The notes beneath the pieces are model-generated. The model searched no databases and was not told the DNA's origin. It saw only the letters and a program-made list of their open reading frames with translations. 64,000 nt of DNA from Aldrovandia affinis (Eukaryota; Chordata; Actinopteri; Notacanthiformes; Halosauridae), in contig JAINUG010000258.1 in NCBI GenBank assembly GCA_029706075.1, positions 434,001-498,000 on the forward strand. The letters are read 5' to 3'. This document shows, piece after piece, positions 32,212-42,575 of this stretch (position 1 is the stretch's first letter; each line of letters opens with the position of its first letter). A program made the translations under genes and the position numbers.

Positions 32212-32624
32212 AGAAAAAACATTAAAAAAAACATAAAATAATAAAACAGGCAACAGACCGGGCTGAGTTCTCGAATCAACGGTTTATGAATGAACAAGCT
32301 AGGCCTACTGCATGGCCATACCTCACGCCAAATAAAACCTACCTTTTCTTCAGAGGGAAACTATCTGTAGTCCGTCACTTTACGGTCGACAAGCACCAGA
32401 ACAAAAAGAGAGGGAACAAAGGTGACACATCCCAATAAATATGTACCTACAGGGACAGACCCCCCCTGCTTGGTATTTCTCATTCTAGACATTCTTCTGG
32501 TTGGCAGAGAGCAGGCTGATTGACAAGCTGGACACTGCAAAACCTAATATGCCACAAGTCAGTAACATGCAACAGGGATGCATGAACCATGAATGATTAA
32601 CTTCTTGGGGTGTCACTACACTGC
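32212..32624 (-). repeat. LTR between gypsy F and gypsy G
   Basis: On the minus strand a polypurine-type run (GAGTGGGGGGGCAG) is followed by TGTAGTGACACCCCAAGAAG, a gypsy LTR start. A TATTTATTGGGATGTG-type region and ATAAAACC-type signals lie inside. The far end merges with gag-type sequence of G at 32211 without a clear CA end or primer site, so the end is truncated. Confidence 0.65.
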
Positions 32625-32859
32625 CCCCCCACTCTTCTGTCTCTGCGTGGCTGTAATGGGGGCAGGGTATCTAGCTGGGGTGCAATGGGGGGCTGGGGAC
32701 AAGGGCAGAGGTGCTGGGGAAATGGGAAGAGTGAGCCATCTGGGGTCAGAGTGGCCCGGCCTGGGTGTGTGCAGGGGGAAGATGTCAATGCCCAAGGGAG
32801 GGGTCACCGGGGTCCCCGAGGTCTGTGGTGGGGAAGAGCCCCCCCGTGTACAGAGCTAG

Positions 32860-34200
32860 TCTGTCTCTGTGTAGAGCCACCTTCCCCCCCTGGGTGGCAG
32901 CTGGACTCGGTACACCGCCTCCCCCACCCTTTCAAGGACCCTGCAGGGCCCCATTCAGAGGCTGTCCAGCTTGGGGCATCGCCCTTTCTTCCTTTGAGGG
33001 CTATAGACCCAGACTAGCTCTCCGGCAACAAAGTGTCTACCCCGAGCTCTCATATCATAGTTCCTCTTCTGTCTCACGCCAGCACATTCAACAGCTGTTC
33101 CCTGGTGAACGTGTGGGCAGTCTCTAGGCAGTCCTGGAGCCTTCTGGCCATACTCAGACCCTGGGGGAACAGCAGGGGAGTCAAGAGGCCAACCAAAGGT
33201 TAACTCTACAGATCTCTCTCCCCAACATGAGAAGTGCAGGTGTGCATGAGGTGGAGTCCTGGACAGCAGAACAACTTGCCATGAGCACCGGGAGTAGATG
33301 TGTGTCCCAGTCCCACTGGTGCTTAGCCAAGAAGATAGCCAGCTGCTCACCAAGAGTGCAGTTAAACCTCTCCATGAGGCTATCAATCTGAGGGTCTTGT
33401 GCATGCCCAGCTGCTCACACATGATGGCAAACACATGGGACTCAAAATGTCAAAGCGACTAAACATCCTCTCTACCAGGGCATACATTATTGTCTCTGCC
33501 TCCTGGTCTGGCAGAGCGTATGCCTCTGGCCATTTAGTGGAATAGTCTATGGCCAAGAGGACAAAACAGTTACCTGTCGGAGCGGGGAAACGGCCCCACC
33601 AGATCAACAGCCACTCTCTCCATTGGGGCGCCCACAGGAAATTGCTGTAGCTGTAGCTGTAGCTGTAACAGGAGCAGCAAAAGTCCACCACATCCTTCTT
33701 GAACTGCCCCCAGTGCAAGCTCTGACAGAGATGGTGAATCGTTTTTGTGATCCCAAAATATCCAGAGCCTGCAGCTCCATTAGTTTCCCCAAGCACTGTC
33801 TCCCGCAGAGCCTTGGGGACTCTCCTGTAGCTGGCTCCTTCCATGCATGCTGCAGCATGCCCTCACACAGGCGCAGAGCCCCAAACTTGGACCACAGCCC
33901 CTTAACTGCCGTAGAAAGCACTGCCACCTCTTCCCATGGTGGCTTCTGCTGTGCCTCCACCCACTGTAGCACTGGCTGTAGGTCTGTGTCCTGCTCCTGC
34001 TGCTGTCTCCACTTGGCTACGTCCACTGTCTGCAGCTCACAGCAGACAGGCATGCCCCCAGGCCTCCCCCTCCATGCAAAACTCTCTCTCTCCTGAGCCT
34101 CTTTCTGCTCACAGTAGTGGCACCCATCCGCAGTACAGGGGCAGCAGGAGAGGGCGTCCGCATTGGTGTGGCATGCTCCAGCCCTGTGCACCACTGTGAA
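32860..34200 (-). pseudogene. Gypsy F integrase
   Basis: The linker (33604-34263) reads ELQAYDFTVVHRAGACHTNA, the RNase H to integrase transition. The zinc domain is damaged: a short AGCTGT repeat (33641-33670) turns the second CxxC into YSYSYSYS. The core shows CFVLLAIDYSTKWPEAYALP with an aspartate, and a C-terminal part (32955-33434) ends with GELVWVYSPQRKKGRCPKLD and, near 32880, VYRVQLPPRG. Stops and frameshifts throughout. Confidence 0.85.
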
Positions 34201-34600
34201 GTCGTAAGCCTGGAGCTCCTCTATCCAGCAGGCAACCTGCTCCTCTGGCTCTTTGAACAACATGAGCCACTGGAGAGCATAGTGGTTAGTCTGTACAGTG
34301 AAGGGCCAGATAGCTTACAGCATACCGAGGAGCTCCCGGCAGGTGACACAGTAGTGCCGTTCGGCTTTGTTGAATGTCTTGCTGAAATATGCCACCACTC
34401 TCTCCCTCTGTCTCCACCTGGGCCAGCACCCCACCCATGCCCACATTACTAGCATCTGTGTCCAAGATAAACGGCAAGGTGGGGTCAGGCGAGGCAAGTA
34501 CAGGGGCCCTAATCAGTGCATTCTGCAGGCTGCTGAATGCCTCCTGATGTTCCTCTGACCATGCGAATGCTCTGTCCTTCTACAACAGGTGAAACAGGGG
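34200..34600 (-). pseudogene. Gypsy F RNase H
   Basis: MPFILDTDASNVGMGGVLAQ gives the first RNase H aspartate, then ERVVAYFSKTFNKAERHYCV and CRELLAV-type sequence across a frameshift. The domain would remove the RNA strand during reverse transcription. Confidence 0.82.
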
Positions 34601-34683
34601 GGCAGCAATGCAGAAGAAGCCATGTACAAACCTCCTGTAATATGAGGCCAGGCCCGGGAAGCTTTTCAACTCCCTTTGGTCAG

Positions 34684-35395
34684 TCAGGGTGGGCCAGGCC
34701 CAACCTCGTGCCCTAAGAACACCACCTCTCTCCAGATGAAGTGGCACTTCTCAGGGTGGAGCTTCAGGCCTGCTGCAGCCACTCTCCTCAACATGCGCCA
34801 CAGGGCCCCCAGAGCCGCCTCGAAGGAGCTCCCATGGGCCAGAATATCATTGAGGTAAACTAGACACTCCTTTTGGGGAGTTCCAGCCAGAACCCTGTTC
34901 ATCAACCTCTCGAAAGTGGCGGGGGCATTGCACAGTCCAAAGCTGAGAACACGGAACTGCAGTATTAGGCCTGGCCACTGGGGAGAGGGGCACCTGGAAA
35001 TACCCACTGTGGAGGTCCAACGAGGAGAACCAGGAAGAACCTGTGACTAAGTCCAACGCCACGTCAATGCATGGCAGGGGGTATGAGTCATTCCTAGTTA
35101 CCTCATTCAGCCACCTGTAGTCCACACAGAACCTCCACTGGCCGCCCTTGTTAGGGACCATCACAATTGGCAATGCCCAGGGGCTCTCTGAGGGCTCAAT
35201 GATGCCTGCCTGCTGCATCTCCCGCAGCGCTTTGTCTGCGGCCTCCTGGTGTGCAAGCGGAAGGCGATGGGGGCGCATCCTGATTGGCAGTGCATCACCC
35301 GTGTCAATCTCATGCTGCACTAGATGAGTTTGGCCCAAACCCTCCTCACACAGGGCAAAACTGCCTTTGAACTTCAACAGCAACCGCCACAACTG
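34684..35395 (-). pseudogene. Gypsy F reverse transcriptase
   Basis: Fingers and palm in the frame 34847-35392: QTHLVQHEIDTGDALPIRMR, then QWRFCVDYRWLNEVTRNDSY and motif A WFSSLDLHSGYFQVPLSP with its aspartate. A frameshift follows, then (34684-35007) LSFGLCNAPATFERLMNRVL and ECLVYLNDILAHG: YLDD has become YLND. The thumb has VFLGHEVG. Loss of one catalytic aspartate is shared with copy G. Confidence 0.9.
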
Positions 35396-35699
35396 CTCCT
35401 GCTGCGGGGGTTGAGGCCATCACAGTCATTTTCCCAAATCCCCCTCACCGCCAACAGTGTCATCTTCTCCCCTGCCTGAGGCTGCTGTGCTAGGGGTGTG
35501 TGACGACCCGTGTTCATGGAGAGGTGTGTCATGGAGGTGGGGGAAGGGCAGGAACACTGGGTGGGTGACAAGGAGGGAGGGTTTTTTTCACACTCAGGGG
35601 TGTAATATATGCCATTTATATATGGTGTGAGAGTAGCCACGGTGTGTAGGTGACAGGAGGGTGGGGAGATGGGGGGTACCACATGCTGCAGGGGCGGGG

Positions 35700-35925
35700 G
35701 GGGCGGGTGTCACGATTACAGGTCTCTACTGTGTCAGGAGTCTGGTGGGCTGTGGACTGAAGCATTAGATTTTTGCAGGGCCACCCTGGAAGCACAGTGT
35801 GTCCTTCTCCAGGTCCAGCTGGCAGCCTGTGGCCCTCAGAAAGTCCAAACCCAGGATACAAGGGTCCTGCACCACTGTGATCCACACTGGATGATGCACT
35901 GTCCTGCTCCCTACTGTTAGGGGGT
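35700..35925 (-). pseudogene. Gypsy F protease end
   Basis: The minus strand reads HPVWITVVQDPCILGLDFLR and GCQLDLEKDTLCFQGGPA, matching copy G. The active site is missing. The next 300 bp toward RT is low-complexity GC-rich linker sequence. Confidence 0.75.
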
Positions 35926-36750
35926 AAGTGGCATACTTCAAGGAGATTCATTACTATGACCTCCTGCACAACAATCGCGTATTGCCGTTTTTGTATGCTT
36001 ACATTACTCAAATTCAGTTTGATGTTTCTGTAACAATTTGATGTTTCTGGCTAATAAACATTTTCATACCTCAGCATCTCTCATGAATCTAAACAACTGC
36101 AGTTACACATTGTGGTTTTAAGATTACCATTAACACACACACATAGAACGTTGCACTCCGTAGTCACTTGCTTATACATTATTGCCATTGCAAGATACAC
36201 AATAGTATCCTTGGCAGGCTTTACACAGGCCAAAGGCACATCTACATCTCATATAGAGATAGCAATACGTATAGAGCCACACTACGCGAGCTGAGAGACT
36301 ATAGTCTCTCATTTGCATATACGATTCTAAAAGTAAGAGTTAACAGAGAGAAAAATAACATAAATTGGAATCAGATAGAGTAGTTGGAGTTAGATAACCT
36401 CCATTTAATCCCGTTCCGGTATCACAAAGGTAAGACTACACGCTATCCTTCACCACTTGGACACTTCCGCCATTTGGTGTGTTTGAGTGGAATCTTAACC
36501 AGTCGGAGAATGTGTGTCAAAGGCATAGGCAACATACCTTTGCTAGCCACCCTAACTAAAAAACTTGCTAGACCTTGGCATTGTAGTTATGGAGGAGCCA
36601 TTCTGGTATCTCCCTAATAATGGTGAACTGTGTTAGGAATGGACATTTTGCAGAAATATGTAGTTGTTATACAGTGTTTGGAGAAACAAATTGAGATAAT
36701 GACTAATAAAACCACCCGGGGGGCATCAGCCCCCCACTACAGTCAGTATT
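35926..36750. other. Unassigned sequence before ERV D pol
   Basis: No domain recognised. The frames at 36112-36294 and 36384-36617 are open and could be decayed gag-pol linker of ERV D (for example GFTQAKGTSTSHIEIAIRIE), but I cannot show it. Confidence 0.4.
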
Positions 36751-37386
36751 ATGTCCATCTCTGAGACAGGTCCTGTTCAACAGCTAATAAAAAAACATGA
36801 TAAGCTTTGGGCAAAAGATAAAAACGATTGTGGCCGAGTCGACTTGGAAGTGTGCATTGAGGGTGCCCTGCACCCTCCACAAAAACAATATAAGATCAAA
36901 CCAGAGGCCGAAGCAGCCATACACGATATTGTCGCAGACCTTGAGACTAGAGGAATAGTCAGGCATTGTATTTCTACCACAAACTCTCCTATCTATCTGG
37001 TTCCAAAATCCAATGGTACATGGTGCCTGACAATTGATTATCAAAGATTCAATTGCGTTTTGCCCAAAGCCACTATCGTTGCTAACCCGTCTACGTTGCT
37101 AAGTGAGCTAACAACTGATGCATGTTGGTTCACTGTTTTGGACATAGTTAATGGTTTCTGCTCTCTGCCTGTTAAGCGAAAAGACCAATGGAAGCTCGCC
37201 TTTACAGTAAACCAAATACAGTATACGTGGGAGAGGATGCCTCAAGGCTTGCATAATAATCCATCTTTTTTTCACCGTGCTGTCGCGGATGTATTGAAAC
37301 CAGTAACAGGCACAGGTGAAGTGCTTCAGTACTTCGATAATATCCTTATAGTGACAGGGGGCCCCATGAGGAGCACTTACAGCTAG
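36751..37386 (+). pseudogene. ERV D reverse transcriptase
   Basis: A 211-residue frame: LIKKHDKLWAKDKNDCGRVD, then PIYLVPKSNGTWCLTIDYQR, motif A WFTVLDIVNGFCSLPVKRKD with its aspartate, and RMPQGLHNNPSFFHRAVADV. The catalytic box that should read YVDD is QYFDNILIVT, with the second aspartate changed to asparagine. It resembles retroviral rather than gypsy RT and is related to, but distinct from, that of ERV A. A frameshift ends the frame at the palm. Confidence 0.85.
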
Positions 37387-38517
37387 TTGCCAAGGTTCTA
37401 CAGACACTTTATGATGCAGGTTTCAAAATGAATAAGGTCAAAGCTCAGATTGCGTGCCGTGAAGTGCAATATCTCAGCTACACTCTAACTCAGAACCAAA
37501 AAGCTCTGACACAGGACAGATGCAAATGCATAGCTGAGCTACTGTGTCCACACACTCGCGATGTGTTGTACTAGTACAGCAAATGATCTATGCGATTTAA
37601 TTCCCGAATACACTAGTGCCACATCACCACTTTACAAGATACTTAAAGGCAAAGGGAAGCCAACGGACATCCTTGAATCAAACGAAAACCCAGAGAGAGC
37701 GTACACTGATCTAAAACAAAAACTGAGCTCAGCACCAGCTCTAGGCCTACCGAATGAAATTAAAATGTTCTATATTCAAGTCGACACCTACAAAAACACA
37801 CTAAGTGGAGTGCTAGCGCATCACCATGGTGGTGAATTGCGTCCCATAGCATATTATAGCCATAAGAAATCAATGGTTGAACAAGGTTATGATCCGTGCA
37901 AACAGCACATACTGGCGGTGCATTGGATGTTAAAAATCACAGAGCTCATTGTAGGATTCAAACCTGTTGTTGTGCACACAATGCACACGTCGGTGCAGAT
38001 GCTGTTGCAGGGTAGGATCAAAGGGGTGTCATCGCAAAGGCTAGCCAGATGGCTGACAGACATCCAATCAAGGGATATCACTGTTGTCAATACCAGAATC
38101 CTGCCACACCTACTTGGGGATGTCAAGGGACATGTGCACACTTGTGAGCCACGGCCAGAGGCTCCCAGCAAAGTGTTAGACTGTGAACTCACCAGGCAAA
38201 CCCGGGTGTATATTGATGGCTCGCGCATATGGGAAAATGGCCAATTCCACACAGAATGTGCAGTATGGTCCCCGAAGCCTGTTAACGCTGACGCCACTAC
38301 ACAGCTGCTGTTAAAACTACCGTCAACCGTGTCTGCTCAGGAAGCTGAACTTGTAGCACTGCTAGAGGCTATCAAGGCTAGCCCTGAACCATTATGTGTA
38401 TATACTGACAGCCGATATGCGTTCGGTGTTGTGCATGACTTTATGGCCCAATGGCAACTGAACAAGTTCCTCACTGCTGCGGGAAACCAATTAAGCACCA
38501 GGACATCATCACGTTAA
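37387..38517 (+). pseudogene. ERV D RT connection and RNase H
   Basis: A 318-residue frame (37561-38517) with thumb/connection YTSATSPLYKILKGKGKPTD and LRPIAYYSHKKSMVEQGYDP, then RNase H with catalytic TRVYIDGSRIW, QEAELVALLEAIKAS and CVYTDSRYAFGVVHDF: all three acidic positions are present. Fish copies of this type are often annotated NYNRIN-like. It is cut at 38517 where family A/C LTR sequence begins; integrase is missing. Confidence 0.87.
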
Positions 38518-38523
38518 TATGTT

Positions 38524-38757
38524 CCAGACACTGGTTTCCCTAAATCAATCACATTATCTCCAAATACACATTTCTGTTTCCCGCCTCAGAAGAACAAAGC
38601 CCAGAAGAGTATTTAGAGTCATTCAGTTGGGAGAAGGACATTCAGACATCCAGAGTGCTTGCTGGTATTCTTGTATTACCTGTCATTTACTTTGTTACTG
38701 TCGCTACCGAAATAAAACCGTCTTCATAAAGATCAGAGTGCTCCCGTATTTCTTACA
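38524..38757 (+). repeat. LTR of the ERV A/C family, 5'-truncated
   Basis: CCAGACACTGGTTTCCCTAA, TGCTGGTATTCTTGTATTAC and AATAAA (38710-38715), ending TTCTTACA. It corresponds to the distal half of the ERV A LTR. The start coincides with the breakpoint of the deletion in the 3' LTR of ERV A. Confidence 0.85.
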
Positions 38758-38948
38758 ATTGGTGAGCCACCCAAGGAGGGAATTTCCGAAGAAAACCGTG
38801 GATAAAGGTAAGAAATTGGTTTCTTTCTTTATAGCGTTGGTTTTAAAATAGGAAGTATCCCCTCTTTTAAAGAATCTTAAGTATTAAAAGGACACTCTGT
38901 TTGGGAACTTTATTTGGTAACTGGCAGGAGGAGTTGTAATTCCGAAGT
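38758..38948 (+). repeat. Primer site and leader start of the ERV A/C family
   Basis: TTGGTGAGCCACCCAAGGAG follows the LTR, then GTAAGAAATTGGTTTCTTTC and GGACACTCTGTTTGGGAAC, as after the 5' LTRs of A and C. It stops at TTCCGAAGTAA, before gag. With pol upstream and leader downstream of one LTR, the order is that of a tandem or recombined provirus. Confidence 0.8.
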
Positions 38949-39899
38949 AATGTAAAAGATTTGTTTCACAATAAGCTACAGGGAAATTTGTAGAATAGAG
39001 TTCTTCTGCCTTTATGGTTTAAAATGTTTTCATAGTCAGGTGTATTGTCATACAATGAAGCAAAAAAATTATATGTAAGGAAAACGAAATGCTCACACAG
39101 ATGATTGTATATCTTTTGTTTAACTGACCTTCTGATCAGTATTGATATAAGTCATGTTATTATTTGTATAATGTTTTTATTGTTTTCTTGAATTGAATCT
39201 GTGTTTTATTTTATTATTTTGATTGGCCTCGTCTTCCATAGGTAGGTATTGGAAGTTCATACTGTTGATTAAAACAAACCTAGTTGGGCCTGAATGTACC
39301 ACAGCATTCTTAAAGGGGGTCAATGTTTAGATTTCAAGGAGAAAGATTTTAGGGGCTATCAGTAAAATAATATAACAGTGAGGGCTAAAACAAAATATTA
39401 GTGTTCTAATATTCTCTGAAATCTCTTGAGTATTTAGGATATATAAATCTGGAGCTGTTTTTCCTAAATGTGTCTTTTTTCACCCTGCCTCAAGCAACTT
39501 GTTACTGGAACACACATCCATATTAGGTGCATACATTGACAGGAACTGGCAATATTTGGAGCTAACCTCTCAGACAACCTTGCTGGCACAACCTAACCTC
39601 GCCACCTGCTGGGAAATGTAGTCAGAAGTTCATTGTTGAAGGACGTAAGGACATGTATATATGTTCCGTGTATCCTCTCAGAAAGACATTGAGACACTAT
39701 ACTGTACAGTGATGCATTCCTTCCATTCAGTTCAATTATTCATTTTGAATTATTTTTAATGCTTGTAATAGGAGGTGCTTATGATATCCTGTGAATGTAT
39801 GTAAAAAAGCAGAACTGCATCTATAGATCTATAAGAATATCTTTGTGTTATTTGTGGAAAAGTTTTGTGTAAGCTATAAACCCCTTACATACAAAATCT

Positions 39900-39956
<57 letters not shown>

Positions 39957-40495
39957 TTTTTCTTTGTTCTACATAAGACACATTTACAAATAAAAATTTA
40001 AATACATTTTGGATAGTTTTTTTCTTCTCTTCTGCATTTTACTATATTATCCTGTAGAATGTTCCTCTCCTTTGCCTTTATGTGAAATGAGGCCTTGACC
40101 TTGAGTTCAGACTTCTCTGTTATGTTGCCTTGTTTGTTCCTATGGCATTACATGCAGAGAATAATGCCTATGCTTGTAGACCTAGTTGTTTTTCACTTAG
40201 TGGGCATGTGCATGTGTTTCTATAGACTGCAGCACAGACATTACCGTAAATTACCGTAATAGCAAAAATAAAAAGCAATAACCTCCCCCCCAAATATCCA
40301 ATGTAATGTATCCAATGAAAATGAAAGAAAGTTGCAGTGACATGCTCTCACTGCCTCAAAGTTTAGAGTTGGAATAATAAGAAAGATCATTCAAAGGTGT
40401 TTGGTTAACTGGTTTGCTTGATTTCACTCCCAACGGGGAATAAATCCACTGAGGACAACAGGTCAGGTCTCGTCCCATCATGAGGGACACATTTT
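38949..40495. other. Unassigned AT-rich sequence
   Basis: About 1.5 kb without recognised coding sequence, holding one (TA)n tract (next entry). Confidence 0.5.
39903..39952. repeat. (TA)n microsatellite
   Basis: About 25 TA units. Confidence 0.95.
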
Positions 40496-41515
40496 TTACA
40501 TTTTTACATTTTAAGCATTTAGCAGACGCTCTTATCCAGAGTGACTTACAAGATGTGCATTAATACATGGTAGGAACAATCATAGTTAGAACACAAGATC
40601 AGGGTAGGAATACAGCAATAGACATCATTGCAGGCATCAGCGTACCATACCTGTAACACCGGGAAGGAAAAGGTTAGTGAATTTTTTTTTGTATTTTTTT
40701 TTTTTGGGGGGAGTATAGTGTTGAACAGTGGTGAAGACAATTTAGCTAGATGGACAGAGTTCAGTGGTAGTGTAGTCTGAAGAGGTGGGTTTTGAGTCTC
40801 TTGCGGAAGATCGCAAGTGACTCCGCAGTCCTGACCGATTGCGGAAGGTCATTCCACCAGCGAGGGATCAGGACAGAGAAGAGGCAAGACCGCGAGGAGC
40901 GGCTGCCTGGCGCCTGGAGGGAAGGGACAGTCAGTTTACCCGAGGAGGCGGAGCGGTGGGGTCTGGGAGGTGTGTAGGGAGTGATGAGTGACTGGAGGTA
41001 TGGGGGAGCAGTACCTCTGGCCGCTTGAAAAGCAAGCACCAGTGACTTGAATCTGATGCGTGCTGCGATGGGGAGCCAGTGCAGAGAGGAGAGTAGAGGG
41101 GTGACGTGGGTGAACTTCGGCTGGTTGAACACCAGACGAGCGGCAGCGTTCTGGACTAGTTGCAGTGGCTTGATGGCGCAGGCTGGAAGGCCTGCCAGCA
41201 AGGAATTGCAGTAGTCCAGACGTGAGATCACCAGGGCCTGGACCAGGAGTTGAGTGGCCTCTTGGGTGAGGAACGGTCGGATCCTCCGGATGTTGTGGAG
41301 GGAGAAACGGCAGGTCTGAGTGATCGCTGCAATATGGCTCGAGAAGCACAGCTGGTTGTCCAGGGTTACCCCAAGACTCCTAGCCGACTGGAACGGAGAC
41401 ACTATGGAGCCTTCCACGGTGATTGACGCATAGATCATCGGGGAGCCCTTCGCTGGGAGGAAGAGCAGCTCAGTCTTCCCCAGGTTCAGCTTCAGGTGGT
41501 GGGCGGACATCCAAT
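40496..41515 (-). mobile_element. L2 (Maui-like) LINE copy, 5'-truncated
   Basis: The 3' tail (TTACATTTTAAGCATTTAGC, CGCTCTTATCCAGAGTGACT) is at 40496-40552, then 3' UTR and protein C-terminus on the minus strand. It ends near 41513 (GGACATCCAATCCA) and is joined head to head with a plus-strand L2 piece. It is among the best preserved copies. Confidence 0.9.
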
Positions 41516-41530
41516 CCATGCATGTCACCC
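40761..41530 (-). pseudogene. L2 LINE protein, C-terminal part
   Basis: The frame (open 40761-41582) has DWMSAHHLKLNLGKTELLFL, SARSLGVTLDNQLCFSSHIA, SRLDYCNSLLAGLPACAIKP, RWWNDLPQSVRTAESLAIFR and the terminal LKTHLFRLHYH. It starts after the YADD box, so there is no catalytic centre. The residues before about position 20 are junction sequence, not LINE. Confidence 0.9.
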
Positions 41531-41943
41531 CTCTACTCTCCTCTCTGCACTGGCTCCCCATCGCAGCACGCATCAGATTCAAATCACTGGTGCTGGCTTA
41601 TCAAGCATCTAGGGGAACTGCCTTCAGACACCCATCACCCCCTACACCCCAGCCAGACCCCTCCGCTCCGCCTCCTCTGGCAACCTGACTGTCCCATCCT
41701 TTTGGGGGCCCGGCAGCCGCTCCTCATGGTCTCACCTTTTCAGACTCCACTACCACTGAATTCTGTACTTATAGCCAACTGTCATCACTACTGCCTACAT
41801 GTTTAATACTGCTTTTTGTATGTATACTTGTTTAAACCCCCCCCCCAAAAAAACAAAATTTACTAACCTTTTCCTTCCCGGTGTTACAGGTATGGTATGC
41901 AGCTGCCAACAATGATGTCTATCACTGTATTACTGCACTTGCG
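41518..41943 (+). mobile_element. L2 LINE 3' piece, inverted relative to its neighbour
   Basis: Starts TCACCCCTCTACTCTCCTCT (the HVTPLLSSLHW region), continues to the 3' UTR (TTACAGGTATGGTATGCAGC) and stops at TTACTGCACTTGCG, where gypsy E starts. It covers part of the same LINE region as the minus-strand piece, so it is a separate insertion, not the inverted 5' part of one copy. Confidence 0.85.
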
Positions 41944-42557
41944 TGAACAATTGATCCACCACCGTCGCTATATGTAAATATAGTATATGTGTTCCCACTG
42001 GGACCACATATACTGAAAAATGTATGCATTCACTACTGTAAGTCGCTTTGGATAAAAGCGTCTGCTAAATGGCATATATTATAAATATGTGTGCAGGGCA
42101 TTGTGGGGGAACATTGTTGTGTGTTTGTTTGTTCCCCCTGGTGTTAGTTATTGTTGTATGTTTAAACGTAATGTTGTGTGTGTGTTTAATGGTTCTCTAT
42201 GTGTTGGACCGGTGGCCGCAGTGGGACCATGAGTGTTGCCACCAAGACCGATGGCTATTTCCTGTATAGTGCAGTTGCCTGTGTTATCATGCATAATGTG
42301 TTCAGCATCTGTTGTACTTCCTGTGTGATGTATTCTAAAGTGGCCAATGTGACCTTGCGTGACCTCAAGAGAAAAGATAGAACCAAAGGCGATATTTGGG
42401 AGCGTGCAGTGTATGGGACACACTATTGTTCATGTTGTCTGTTTATAAATAAAGTGGCTACGGGGCTTTGTGGTGTATGGCGCACGTAGCCACATTCAAC
42501 TTACTGCTTGCCTCCAAGTCGTCTTCTTGTTAGACCCCCCTGCGCATGCTTGCTACA
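41944..42557 (+). repeat. 5' LTR of gypsy E
   Basis: Matches the 3' LTR through TGATCCACCACCGTCGCTAT, ACTTCCTGTGTGATGTATTC, TAAATAAAGTGGCTACGGGG and GCATGCTTGCTACA. It is longer than the 3' LTR because of a ~100-bp SINE insertion at 41981-42085. AATAAA is at 42448-42453. Confidence 0.85.
41981..42085 (+). mobile_element. Truncated SINE inside the gypsy E LTR
   Basis: Absent from the 3' LTR. It contains the inverted repeat AGTATATGTG ... CACATATACT (41982-42014) and the tail CTGTAAGTCGCTTTGGATAA with GCGTCTGCTAAATGGC, the L2-type SINE tail. It inserted after the two LTRs had formed. Confidence 0.75.
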
Positions 42558-42558
42558 T

Positions 42559-42575
42559 TGGTGTCAGAAGTGGGA
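42559..42575 (+). promoter_or_regulatory. Primer-binding site of gypsy E
   Basis: TGGTGTCAGAAGTGGGA, one base after the LTR end. This sequence is typical of the primer site in teleost gypsy elements. I did not verify the tRNA. Confidence 0.7.

Larger units (their letters stand above)
32625..35925 (-). mobile_element. Ty3/gypsy element F, pol region
   Basis: Minus-strand protease end, RT, RNase H and integrase in gypsy order, ending in an LTR. The 5' side stops at about 35925 inside protease, so gag and 5' LTR are gone. Frameshifts occur in each domain. It is the most complete pol of the H/F/G family. Confidence 0.87.

Noticed and set aside
33623-34096. 157-codon plus-strand frame over gypsy F
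   Set aside because: Antisense of the integrase/RNase H linker, which has family motifs on the minus strand.
40496-41943. Twin-priming inversion as the cause of the opposed L2 pieces
   Set aside because: The two pieces cover the same part of the LINE, whereas twin priming gives non-overlapping parts of one copy.
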